Origin: Cladorhizidae sp. MBARI D1340-BT2
Lineage: Eukaryota > Porifera > Demospongiae > Poecilosclerida > Cladorhizidae
Direction of reading: 5' to 3'
Length of the DNA stretch: 64,000 nucleotides
Assembly: GCA_028752905.1 (NCBI GenBank)
Contig: JAQNBH010000003.1
Location: 30,126,722 to 30,190,721, forward strand
The notes under the pieces are model-generated. The model saw only the letters and a list, made by a program, of their open reading frames with translations, ran no database searches and was not told where the DNA came from. Positions 51,800-64,000 of the stretch are shown here, one piece after another (within the stretch, counting starts at the first letter, position 1; each line of letters opens with the position of its first letter). The translations under genes and the position numbers were made by a program.

Positions 51800-54700
51800 C
51801 ATCTAATCATTATTCCTGATGAAGGTCAGAGAATCTAGTCATTATTTATGATGAAGGCTGGAGCATATAGTCAATATTCCTGATGAAGGCTAGAGCATCT
51901 AGTCATTATTTCTGATGAAGGCTGGAGCATCTAGTCATTAAGGCTGGAACATCTAGTCATTATTCCTGATGAAGGCTAGAGCATCTAGTCATTATTCCTG
52001 ATGAAGGCTGTAGTCATTATAACTGATGAAGGCAAGAGCATCTAGTCATTATTCCTGGAGCATCTAGTCATTATTCCTGATGAAGGCTAGAGCATCTAGT
52101 CATTATTCCTGATGAAGGCTAGAGCATCTAGTCATTATTCCTGATGAAGGCTAGAGCATCTAGTCATTATTCCTGATGAAGGCTAGAGCATCTAGTCATT
52201 ATTCCTGATGAAGGCTAGAGCATCTAGTCATTATTCCTGATGAAGGCTAGAGCATCTAGTCATTATTCCTGATGAAAGCTAGGCTAGTGCATCTAGTCAT
52301 TATTACTGATGACTAGAGCATCTAGTCATTATTCCTGATAGTCATTATTCTTATTGAAGGCTGGAGCATCTAGTCATTATTCCTGATGAAGGCTAGAGCA
52401 TTTAGTCATTATTCGTGATGAAGGCTAGAGCATCTAGTCATTATTCCTGATGAAGGCTAGAGCATCTAGTCATTATTCTTGATGAAGGCTAGCGCATCTA
52501 GTCATTATTCCTGATGAAGGCTAGAGCATCTAGTCATTATTCCTGATGAAGGCTAGAGCATCTAGTCATTATTCGTGATGAAGGTCAGAGAATCTAGTCA
52601 TTATTCCTGATGAAGGCTAGAGCACCTATTCATTATTTATGATGAAGGCTGGAGCATATAATCAATATTCCTGATGAAGGCTAGAGCATCTAGTCATTAT
52701 TCCTGATGAAGGCTGGAGCATCTAGTCATTAAGGCTGGAGCATCTAGTCATTATTCCTGATCAAGACTAGAGCATCTAGTCAATATTCCTGATGAAGGCT
52801 AGAGCATCTAGTAATTATTCCTGATGAAGGCTATAGTCATTATTCCTGATGAAGGCTAGAGCATCTAGTCATTATTCCTGGAGCATCTAGTCATTATTCC
52901 TGATGAAGGCTAGAGCATCTAGTCATTATTCCTGATGAAGGCTAGAGCATCTAGTCATTATTCCTGATGAAGGCCAGAGCATCTTGTCATTATTCCTGAT
53001 GAAGGGAGGAGCATCTAATCAATATTCCTGATGAAGGCTAGAGCATCTAGTCATTATTCCTGATGAATGCTAGGCTAGTGCATCTAGTCATTATTCCTGA
53101 TGACTAGAGCATCCAGTCATTATTCCTGATAGTCATTATTCTTGATGAAGGCTGGAGCTTCTATTCATTATTCCTGATGAAGGCTAGAGCATTTAGTCAT
53201 TATTCCTGATGAAGGCTAGAGTATCTAGTCATTATTCCTGATGAAGGCTAGAGCATCTAGTCATTATTCCTGATGAAGGCTAGAGCATCTAGTCATTATT
53301 CCTGATGAAGGCTAGAGCATCTAGTCATTATCCTGATGAAGGCCACAGCATCTAGTCATTATTCCTGATGAAGGCTAGAGCACCTAGTCATTATTCCTGA
53401 TGAAGGCTAGAACACCTAGTAATTATTCCTGATGAAGGCTAGAGCATCTAGTCATTATTCTCCTGATGAAGGTTAGAGCATCTAGTCATTATTCCTGGTG
53501 AAGGCTAGAGCATCTAGTCATTATTCCTGATGAAGGCTAGAGCATCTAGTCGTTATTCCTGATGAAGTCTTGAACATCTAGTCATTATTCCTGATGACTA
53601 GAGCATCTAGTGATAGTCATTATTCCTAATGAAGGCTGGAGCATCTATTCATTCTTCCTGATGAAAGTCAGAGCATCTAGTCATTATTCATTGATGAAGG
53701 CTAGAGCATCTAGTCATTATTCCTGATGAAGGTCAGAGCGTCTAGTCATTATTCCTGATGAAGGCTAGAGCATCTAGTCATTATTCCTGATGAAGGCTAG
53801 AGCATCTAGTCATTATTCCTGATGAAGACTAGAGCATCTAGTCATTATTCCTGATGAAGGCTAGAGAATCTAGTCATTATTCCTGATGAAGGCTAGAGCA
53901 TCTAGTCATTATTCCTGATGAAGGCTGGAGCATCTAGTCAATATTCCTGATGATGGCTAGAGCATCTAGTCATTAGTCCTGATGAAGGCTAGAGCATCTA
54001 GTCATTATTCCTGATGACTAGAGCATCTAGTCATTATTCCTGAAAGTTATGATTCCTGATAAAGGCTGGAGCATCTAATCATTATTCATTATTCTGATGA
54101 AGGCTAGAGCATTTAGTCATTATTCCTTATGAAGGCTAGAGGATCTAGTCATTATTCCTTGATGAAGGCTAGAGCATCTAGTTATTATTCCTTGATGAAG
54201 GCTAGAGCATCTAGTCATTATTTATGATGAAGGCTGGAGCATATAGTCAATATTCCTGATGAAGGCTAGAGCATCTAGTCATTATTTCTGATGAAGGCTG
54301 GAGCATCTAGTCATTAAGGCTGGAACATCTAGTCATTATTCCTGATGAAGGCTAGAGCATCTAGTCATTATTCCTGATGAAGGCTATGGCATCTAGTCAT
54401 TATTCCTGATGAAGGCTATAGTCATTATAACTGATGAAGGCAAGAGCATCTAGTCATTATTCCTGGAGCATCTAGTCATTATTCCTTATGAAGGCTAGAG
54501 CATCTAGTCATTATTCCTGATGAAGGCTAGAGCATCTAGTCATTATTCCTGATGAAGGCTAGAGCATCTAGTCATTATTCCTGATGAAGGCTTGAGCATC
54601 TAGTCATTATTCCTGATGAAGACTAGAGCATCTAGTCATTATTCCTGATGAAAGCTAGGCTATTGCATCTAGTCATTATTACTGATGACTAGAGCATCTA

Positions 54701-57700
54701 GTCATTATTCCTGATGAATGCCTGAGCATCTAGTCATTATTTGTGATGAAGGCTAGAGCATCTAGTCATTATTCCTGATGAAGGCTAGAGCATCTAGTCA
54801 TTATTCCTGATGAAGGCTAGAGCACCTAGTCATTATTCCTGATGAAGGTCAGAGCATCTAGTCATTATTCCTGATGACTAGACCATCTAGTCATTATTCC
54901 TAATAATTATTATTCCTGATGAAGGCTGGAGCTTCAAGTCATTATTCCTGATGAAGGCTAGAGCATTTAGTCATTATTTCTGATGAAGGCTAGAGCATCT
55001 AGTCATTATTCCTTGATGAAGGCTAGAGCATCTAGTTATTATTCCTTGATGAAGGCTAGAGCATCTAGTCATTATTCCTGATGAAGGTCAGAGAATCTAG
55101 TCATTATTTATGATGAAGGCTGGAGCATATAGTCAATATTCCTGATGAAGGCTAGAGCATCTAGTCATTATTTCTGATGAAGGCTGGAGCATCTAGTCAT
55201 TAAGGCTGGAACATCTAGTCATTATTCCTGATGAAGGCTAGAGCATCTAGTCATTATTCCTGATGAAGGCTGTAGTCATTATAACTGATGAAGGCAAGAG
55301 CATCTAGTCATTATTCCTGGAGCATCTAGTCATTATTCCTGATGAAGGCTAGAGCATCTAGTCATTATTCCTGATGAAGGCTAGAGCATCTAGTCATTAT
55401 TCCTGATGAAGGCTAGAGCATCTAGTCATTATTCCTGATGAAGGCTAGAGCATCTAGTCATTATTCTTGATGAAGGCTAGCGCATCTAGTCATTATTCCT
55501 GATAGTCATTATTCTTATTGAAGGCTGGAGCATCTAGTCATTATTCCTGATGAAGGCTAGAGCATTTAGTCATTATTCGTGATGAAGGCTAGAGCATCTA
55601 GTCATTATTCCTGATGAAGGCTAGAGCATCTAGTCATTATTCTTGATGAAGGCTAGCGCATCTAGTCATTATTCCTGATGAAGGCTAGAGCATCTAGTCA
55701 TTATTCCTGATGAAGGCTAGAGCATCTAGTCATTATTCCTGAAGAAGGTCAGAGAATCTAGTCATTATTCCTGATGAAGGCTAGAGCACCTATTCATTAT
55801 TTATGATGAAGGCTGGAGCATATAATCAATATTCCTGATGAAGGCTAGAGCATCTAGTCATTATTCCTGATGAAGGCTGGAGCATCTAGTCATTAAGGCT
55901 GGAGCATCTAGTCATTATTCCTGATCAATACTAGAGCATCTAGTCAATATTCCTGATGAAGGCTAGAGCATCTAGTAATTATTCCTGATGAAGGCTATAG
56001 TCATTATTCCTGATGAAGGCTAGAGCATCTAGTCATTATTCCTGGAGCATCTAGTCATTATTCCTGATGAAGGCTAGAGCATCTAGTCATTATTCCTGAT
56101 GAAGGCTAGAGCATCTAGTCATTATTCCTGATGAAGGCCAGAGCATCTTGTCATTATTCCTGATGAAGGGAGGAGCATCTAGTCAATATTCCTGATGAAG
56201 GCTAGAGCATCTAGTCATTATTCCTGATGAATGCTAGGCTAGTGCATCTAGTCATTATTCCTGATGACTAGAGCATCTAGTCATTATTCCTGATAGTCAT
56301 TATTCTTGATGAAGGCTGGAGCTTCTAGTCATTATTCCTGATGAAGGCTAGAGCATTTAGTCATTATTCCTGATGAAGGCTAGAGCATCTAGTCATTATT
56401 CCTGATGAAGGCTAGAGTATCTAGTCATTATTCCTGATGAAGGCTAGAGCATCTAGTCATTATTCCTGATGAAGGCTAGAGCATCTAGTCATTATTCCTG
56501 ATGAAGGCTAGAGCATCTAGTCATTATCCTGATGAAGGCCACAGCATCTAGTCATTATTCCTGATGAAGGCTAGAGCACCTAGTCATTATTCCTGATGAA
56601 GGCTAGAACACCTAGTAATTATTCCTGATGAAGGCTAGAGCATCTAGTCATTATTCTCCTGATGAAGGCTAGAGCATCTAGTCATTATTCCTGATGAAGG
56701 TTAGAGCATCTAGTCATTATTCCTGGTGAAGGCTAGAGCATCTAGTCATTATTCCTGATGAAGGCTAGAGCATCTAGTCATTATTCCTGATGAAGGCTAG
56801 AGCATCTAGTCGTTATTCCTGATGAAGTCTTGAACATCTAGTCATTATTCCTGATGACTAGAGCATCTAGTGATAGTCATTATTCCTAATGAAGGCTGGA
56901 GCATCTATTCATTCTTCTGATGAAAGTCAGAGCATCTAGTCATTATTCATTGATGAAGGCTAGAGCATCTAGTCATTATTCCTGATGAAGGTCAGAGCGT
57001 CTAGTCATTATTCCTGATGAAGGCTAGAGCATCTAGTCATTATTCCTGATGAAGGCTAGAGCATCTAGTCATTATTCCTGATGAAGACTAGAGCATCTAG
57101 TCATTATTCCTGATGAAGGCTAGAGAATCTAGTCATTATTCCTGATGAAGGCTAGAGCATCTAGTCATTATTCCTGATGAAGGCTGGAGCATCTAGTCAA
57201 TATTCCTGATGATGGCTAGAGCATCTAGTCATTAGTCCTGATGAAGGCTAGAGCATCTAGTCATTATTCCTGATGACTAGAGCATCTAGTCATTATTCCT
57301 GAAAGTTATGATTCCTGATAAAGGCTGGAGCATCTAATCATTATTCATTATTCTGATGAAGGCTAGAGCATTTAGTCATTATTCGTTATGAAGGCTAGAG
57401 GATCTAGTCATTATTCCTTGATGAAGGCTAGAGCATCTAGTTATTATTCCTTGATGAAGGCTAGAGCATCTAGTCATTATTTATGATGAAGGCTGGAGCA
57501 TATAGTCAATATTCCTGATGAAGGCTAGAGCACCTAGTCATTATTTCTGATGAAGGCTGGAGCATCTAGTCATTAAGACTGGAACATCTAGTCATTATTC
57601 CTGATGAAGGCTAGAGCATCTAGTCATTATTCCTGATGAAGGCTAGAGCATCTAGTCATTATTCCTGATGAAGGCTATAGTCATTATAACTGATGAAGGC

Positions 57701-58100
57701 AAGAGCATCTAGTCATTATTCCTGGAGCATCTAGTCATTATTCCTGATGAAGGCTAGAGCATCTAGTCATTATTCCCGATGAAGGCTAGAGCATCTAGTC
57801 ATTATTCCTGATGAAGGCTAGAGCATCTAGTCGTTAGTCCTGATGAAGGCTAGAACATCTAGTCATTATTCCTGATGACTAGAGCATCTAGTAATAGTCA
57901 TTATTCCTAATGAAGGCTGGAGCATCTATTCATTATTCCTGATGAAAGTCAGAGCATCTAGTCATTATTCATTGATGAAGGCTAGAGCATCTAGTCATTA
58001 TTCCTGATGAAGGTCAGAGCGTCTAGTCATTATTCCTGATGAAGGCTAGAGCATCTAGTCATTATTCCTGATGAAGGCTAGAGCATCTAGTCATTATTCC
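51800..58100. repeat. HOR pair with about 3.2-kb offset
   Basis: GATGAAGTCTTGAACATC is at 53561 and 56821 (offset 3260), and again near 60446. CATTAAGGCTGGAAC at about 51940 recurs at about 55202 (3262). The following CATTAAGGCTGGAGC is at 52731 and 55895 (3164), which shows loss of about three monomers between the landmarks. Boundaries are approximate. Confidence 0.65.
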
Positions 58101-61100
58101 TGATGAAGACTAGAGCAACTAGTCATTATTCCTGATGAAGGCTAGAGAATCTAGTCATTATTCCAGATGAAGGCTAGAGCATCTAGTCATTATTCCTGAT
58201 GAAGGCTGGAGCATCTAGTCAATATTCCTGATGATGGCTAGAGCATCTAGTCATTAGTCCTGATGAAGGCTAGAGCATCTAGTCATTATTCCTGAAAGTT
58301 ATGATTCCTGATAAAGGCTGGAGCATCTAGTCATTATTCATTATTCTGATGAAGGCTAGAGCATTTAGTCATTATTCCTGATGAAGGCTAGAGCATCTAG
58401 TCATTATTCCTGATGAAGGCTAGAGCATCTAGTCATTTTTCCTGATGAAGGCTAGAGCATCTAGTCATTATTCCTGATGAAGGCTAGAGCATCTAGTCAT
58501 TATCCTGATGAAGGCCACAGCATCTAGTCATTATTCCTGATGAAGGCTAGAGCACCTAGTTATTATTCCTGATGAAGGCTAGAACACCTAGTCATTATTC
58601 CTGATGAAGGCTAGTGCATCTAGTCATTATTCTCCTGATGAAGGCTAGAGCATCTAGTCATTATTCCTGATGAAGGCTAGAGCATCTAGTCATTATTCCT
58701 GATGAAGGCTAGAGCATCTAGTCATTATTCCTGATGAAGGCTAGAGCATCTAGTCATTATTCCTGATGAAGGCTAGAGCATCTAGTCATTATTCCTGATG
58801 AAGGCTAGAGCATCTAGTCGTTAGTCCTGATGAAGGCTAGAACATCTAGTCATTATTCCTGATGACTAGAGCATCTAGTGATAGTCATTATTCCTAATGA
58901 AGGCTGGAGCATCTATTCATTATTCCTGATGAAAGTCAGAGCATCTAGTCATTATTCATTGATGAAGGCTAGAGCATCTAGTCATTATTCCTGATGAAGG
59001 TCAGAGCGTCTAGTCATTATTCCTGATGAAGGCTAGAGCATCTAGTCATTATTCCTGATGAAGGCTAGAGCATCTAGTCATTATTCCAGATGAAGGCTAG
59101 AGCATCTAGTCATTATTCCTGATGAAGGCTGGAGCATCTAGTCAATATTCCTGATGATGGCTAGAGCATCTAGTCATTAGTCCTGATGAAGGCTAGAGCA
59201 TCTAGTCATTATTCCTGATGACTAGAGCATCTAGTCATTATTCCTGAAAGTTATGATTCCTGATAAAGGCTGGAGCATCTAGTCATTATTCATTATTCTG
59301 ATGAAGGCTAGAGCATTTAGTCATTATTCCTGATGAAGGCTAGAGCATCTAGTCATTATTCCTTGATGAAGGCTAGAGCATCTAGTTATTATTCCTTGAT
59401 TAAGGCTAGAGCATCTAGTCATTATTTATGATGAAGGCTGGAGCATATAGTCAATATTCCTGATGAAGGCTAGAGCATCTAGTCATTATTTCTGATGAAG
59501 GCTGGAGCATCTAGTCATTAAGGCTGGAACATCTAGTCATTATTCCTGATGAAGGCTAGAGCATCTAGTCATTATTCCTGATGAAGGCTATGGCATCTAG
59601 TCATTATTCCTGATGAAGGCTATAGTCATTATAACTGATGAAGGCAAGAGCATCTAGTCATTATTCCTGGAACATCTAGTCATTATTCCTTATGAAGGCT
59701 AGAGCATCTAGTCATTATTCCTGATGAAGGCTAGAGCATCTAGTCATTATTCCTGATGAAGGCTAGAGCATCTAGTCATTATTCCTGATGAAGGCTAGAG
59801 CATCTAGTCATTATTCCTGATGAAGGCTAGAGCATCTAGTCATTATTCCTGATGAATGCTAGGCTAGTGCATCTAGTCATTATTCCTGATGACTAGAGCA
59901 TCTAGTCATTATTCCTGATAGTCATTATTCTTGATGAAGGCTGGAGCTTCTAATCATTATTCCTGATGAAGGCTAGAGCATTTAGTCATTATTCCTGATG
60001 AAGGCTAGAGCATCTAGTCATTATTCCTGATGAAGGCTAGAGCATCTAGTCATTATTCCTGATGAAGGCTAGAGCATCTAGTCATTATTCCTGATGAAGG
60101 CTAGAGCATCTAGTCATTATTCCTGATGAAGGCTAGAGCATCTAGTCATTACCCTGATGAAGGCCACAGCATCTAGTCATTATTCCTGATGAAGGTTAGA
60201 GCACCTAGTCATTATTCCTGATGAAGGCTAGAACACCTAGTAATTATTCCTGATGAAGGCTAGAGCATCTAGTCATTATTCTCCTGATGAAGGCTAGAGC
60301 ATCTAGTCATTATTCCTGATGAAGGTTAGAGCATCTAGTCATTATTCCTGGTGAAGGCTAGAGCATCTAGTCATTATTCCTGATGAAGGCTAGAGCATCT
60401 AGTCATTATTCCTGATGAAGGCTAGAGCATCTAGTCGTTATTCCTGATGAAGTCTTGAACATCTAGTCATTATTCCTGATGACTAGAGCATCTAGTGATA
60501 GTCATTATTCCTAATGAAGGCTGGAGCATCTATTCATTCTTCCTGATGAAAGTCAGAGCATCTAGTCATTATTCATTGATGAAGGCTAGAGCATCTAGTC
60601 ATTATTCCTGATGAAGGTCAGAGCGTCTAGTCATTATTCCTGATGAAGGCTAGAGCATCTAGTCATTATTCCTGATGAAGGCTAGAGCATCTAGTCATTA
60701 TTCCTGATGAAGACTAGAGCATCTAGTCATTATTCCTGATGAAGGCTAGAGAATCTAGTCATTATTCCTGATGAAGGCTAGAGCATCTAGTCATTATTCC
60801 TGATGAAGGCTGGAACATCTAGTCAATATTCCTGATGATGGCTAGAGCATCTAGTCATTAGTCCTGATGAAGGCTAGAGCATCTAGTCATTATTCCTGAT
60901 GACTAGAGCATCTAGTCATTATTCCTGAAAGTTATGATTCCTGATAAAGGCTGGAGCATCTAATCATTATTCATTATTCTGATGAAGGCTAGAGCATTTA
61001 GTCATTATTCCTTATGAAGGCTAGACGATCTAGTCATTATTCCTTGATGAAGGCTACAGCATCTAGTTATCATTCCTTGATGAAGGCTAGAGCATCTAGT

Positions 61101-64000
61101 CATTATTTATGATGAAGGCTGGAGCATATAGTCAATATTCCTGATGAAGGCTAGAGCACCTAGTCATTATTTCTGATGAAGGCTGGAGCATCTAGTCATT
61201 AAGACTGGAACATCTAGTCATTATTCCTGATGAAGGCTAGAGCATCTAGTCATTATTCCTGATGAAGGCTAGAGCATCTAGTCATTATTCCTGATGATGG
61301 CTATAGTCATTATAACTGATGAAGGCAAGAGCATCTAGTCATTATTCCTGTAGCATCTAGTCATTATTCCTGATGAAGGCTAGAGCATCTAGTCATTATT
61401 CCTGATGAAGGTTAGAGCATCTAGTCATTATTCCTGGTGAAGGCTAGAGCATCTAGTCATTATTCCTGATGAAGGCTAGAGCATCTAGTCATTATTCCTG
61501 ATGAAGGCAAGAGCATCTAGTCATTATTCCTGATGAAGGCTAGAGCATCTAGTCATTATTCCTGATGAAAGCTAGGCTAGTGCATCTAGTCATTATTACT
61601 GATGACTAGAGCATCTAGTCATTATTCCTGATAGTCATTATTCTTATTGAAGGCTGGAGCATCTAGTCATTATTCCTGTTGAAGGCTAGAGCATTTAGTC
61701 ATTATTCCTGATGAAGGCTAGAGCATCTAGTCATTATTCCTGATGAAGGCTAGAGCATCTAGTCAATATTCCTGATGAAGGCTAGAGCATCTAGTCATTA
61801 TTCCTGATGAAGGCTAGAGCATCTAGTCATTATTCCTGATGAAGGCTAGAGCATCTAGTCATTATTCCTGATGAAGGTCAGAGAATCTAGTCATTATTCC
61901 TGATGAAGGCTAGAGCACCTAGTCATTATTTATGATGAAGGCTGGAGCATATAATCAATATTCCTGATGAAGGCTAGAGCATCTAGTCATTATTCCTGAT
62001 GAAGGCTGGAGCATCTAGTCATTATTCATGATGAAGACTAGAGCATCTAGTCATTATTCCTGATGAAGGCTAGAGCATCTAGTAATTATTCCTGATGAAG
62101 GCTATAGTCATTATTCCTGATGAAGGCTAGAGCATCTTGTCATTATTCCTGGAGCATCTAGTCATTATTACTGATGAAGGCTAGTGCATCTAGTCATTAT
62201 TCCTGATGATGGCTAGAGCATCTAGTCATTATTCCTGATGAAGGCTAGAGCATCTAGTCATTATTCATGATGAAGGGAGGAGCATCTAGTCAATATTCCT
62301 GATGAAGGCTAGAGCATCTAGTCATTATTCCTGATGAATGCTAGGCTAGTGCATCTAGTCATTATTTCTGATGACTAGAGCATCTAGTCATTATTCCTGA
62401 TAGTCATTATTCTTGATGAATGCTGGAGCTTCTAGTCATTATTCCTGATGAAGGCTAGAGCATTTAGTCATTAATCCTGATGAAGGCTAGAGCATCTAGT
62501 CATTATTCCTGATGAAGGCTAGAGCATCTAGTAATTATTCCTGATGAAGGCTAGAGCATCTAGTCATTATTCCTGATGAAGGCTAGAGCATCTAGTCATT
62601 ATTCCTGATGAAGGCTAGAGCATCTAGTCATTATCCTGATGAACGCCACAGCATCTAGTTATTATTCCTGATGAAGGCTAGAGCACCTAGTCATTATTCC
62701 TGATGAAGGCTAGAACACCTAGTCATTATTCCTGATGATGGCTAGAACATCTAGTCATTATTCCTGATGACTAGAGCATCTAGTCATTATTCCTGATAGT
62801 CATTATTCCTAATGAAGGCTGGAGCATCTATTCATTATTCCTGATGAAAGACAGAGCATCTAGTCATTATTCATTGATGAAGGCTAGAGCATCTAGTTAT
62901 TATTCCTTGATGAAGGCTAGAGCATCTAGTCATTATTCTCCTGATGAAGGTCAGAGAATCTAGTCATTATTCCTGATGAAGTCTAGAGCACCTAGTCATT
63001 ATTTATGATGAAGGCTGGAGAATATAGTCAATATTCCTGATGAAGGCTAGAGCATCTAGTCATTATTCCTGATGAAGGCTGGAGCATCTAGTCATTAAGG
63101 CTGGAACATCTAGTCATTATTCCTGATGAAGGCTAGAGCATCTAGTCATTATTCCTGATGAAGGCTAGAGCATCTAGTCATTATTCCTGATGAAGGCTAG
63201 AGCATCTAGTCATTATTCCTGATGAAGGCTAGAGCATCTAGTCATTATTCCTGATGAAGGCTAGAGCATCTAGTCATTATTCCTGATGAAGGCTAGAGCA
63301 TCTAGTCATTATTCCTGATGAAGGCTAGAGCATCTAGGCATTATTCCTGATGAAGGCTTGAGCATTTAGTCATTATTCCTGATGAAGGCTAGAGCATCTA
63401 GTCATTATATCTGATGAAGGCTAGAGCATCTAGTCATTATTCCTGATGACTTGAGCATCTAGTCATTATTCCTGATAGTCATTATTCCTGTGTAAGGCTG
63501 GAGCATCTAGTCATTATTCCTGATAAAGGCTAGAGCATCTGGTCATTATTCCTTGATGAAGGCTAGAGCATCTAGTCATTATTCCTTGATGAAGGCTACA
63601 GCACCTAGTCATTATTCCTGATGAAGTTCAGAGCATCTATTCATTATTCCTGATGATGGCTAGAGTATCTAGTCATTAGTCCTGATGAAGGCTAGAGCAT
63701 CTATTCATTATTCCTGATGACTAGAGCATCTAGTCATTATTCCTGATAGTTATTCTTCCTGGGAGCTTCTAGTCATTATTCCTGATGAAGGCTAGAGCAT
63801 TTAGTCATTATTCCTGAGCATCTAGTCATTATTCCTTGATGAAAGCTAGAGCATCTAGTTATTATTCCTTGATGAAGGCTAGAGCATCTAGTCATTATTC
63901 CTGATGAAGGTCAAAGCATCTAGTCATTATTCCTGATGAAGGCTAGAGCACCTAGTCATTATTTATGATGAAGGCTGGAGCATATAATCAATATTCCTGA

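Larger units (their letters stand above)
33235..64000. repeat. 32-bp satellite array, right arm
   Basis: This is the same 32-bp monomer family as the left arm, uninterrupted to the window end. Variants common here but not found by eye on the left include TATAACTGATGAAGGCAAGAGC, CATTATTCATTATTCTGATG and GAAGGGAGGAGCATC. Left-arm markers such as GATCGTCATTATT and ATCAGTTATTCTAG were not found here. Runs of unmutated consensus occur, for example about 63120-63330. No genes, RNA genes or other mobile elements were seen. Confidence 0.98.

Noticed and set aside
1..64000. Box C (TGATGA) and box D (CTGA) motifs in each monomer, suggesting C/D snoRNA units
   Set aside because: The two motifs overlap in CCTGATGA, leaving no guide region or terminal stem between them, so this is chance.
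33235..64000. Protein-coding potential in the satellite
   Set aside because: CTAG gives TAG on both strands in each monomer, and the 32-bp period cycles through all frames, so every frame is closed within about 96 bp.

Overview
The window is almost entirely one tandem satellite array, broken once by a single LTR retrotransposon. I see no ordinary cellular gene, tRNA, rRNA or CRISPR array. The organism is a eukaryote and most likely an animal: the retrotransposon is of Ty3/gypsy (Metaviridae) type, and its primer-binding site is an exact 18-nt complement to the 3' end of the common animal tRNA-Ser (acceptor GTAGTCG). I cannot name the species. A pericentromeric or other heterochromatic location is an inference from array size and structure.

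Layout. (1) 1-27984: left satellite arm. The basic monomer is 32 bp (GATGAAGG, then CTAGAGCATCTAG, then TCATTATTCCT) with about 41% GC and no CpG in the consensus. Monomers are organised into higher-order repeats (HORs) of about 3.4-3.5 kb and about 1.9 kb. (2) 27985-33234: a 5250-bp Ty3/gypsy element on the + strand with two 257-bp LTRs, a 4-bp target duplication (TAGT), a tRNA-Ser primer site, gag-protease, reverse transcriptase, RNase H, integrase and a polypurine tract. (3) 33235-64000: right satellite arm, the same monomer but partly different HOR variants, including three tandem units of 1950/1918/1950 bp. Both array ends run off the window. In total the array here is about 58.7 kb, or roughly 1,800 monomers.

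The retrotransposon is full length in structure but dead in coding capacity. Gag-pol was apparently one long frame (starting at 28299). It is now interrupted by a one-base loss near 29783, a one-base gain in an A7 run at 30420-30426, a 174-bp in-place inversion at 31242-31415 that reverses the RNase H/integrase linker, and an in-frame TAG at 32436-32438. The LTRs differ at 4 of 257 positions, all transitions, two of them CpG to TpG, so the insertion is fairly young but has decayed.

The points most worth checking are the exact micro-inversion inside pol, the nested HOR architecture (including two adjacent units of exactly 1888 bp, 59 x 32), the strong dyad in each monomer that becomes an 11-bp hairpin in a 29-bp variant, and the change of HOR variant set close to the insertion. 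I found no evidence of a novel multi-gene system.
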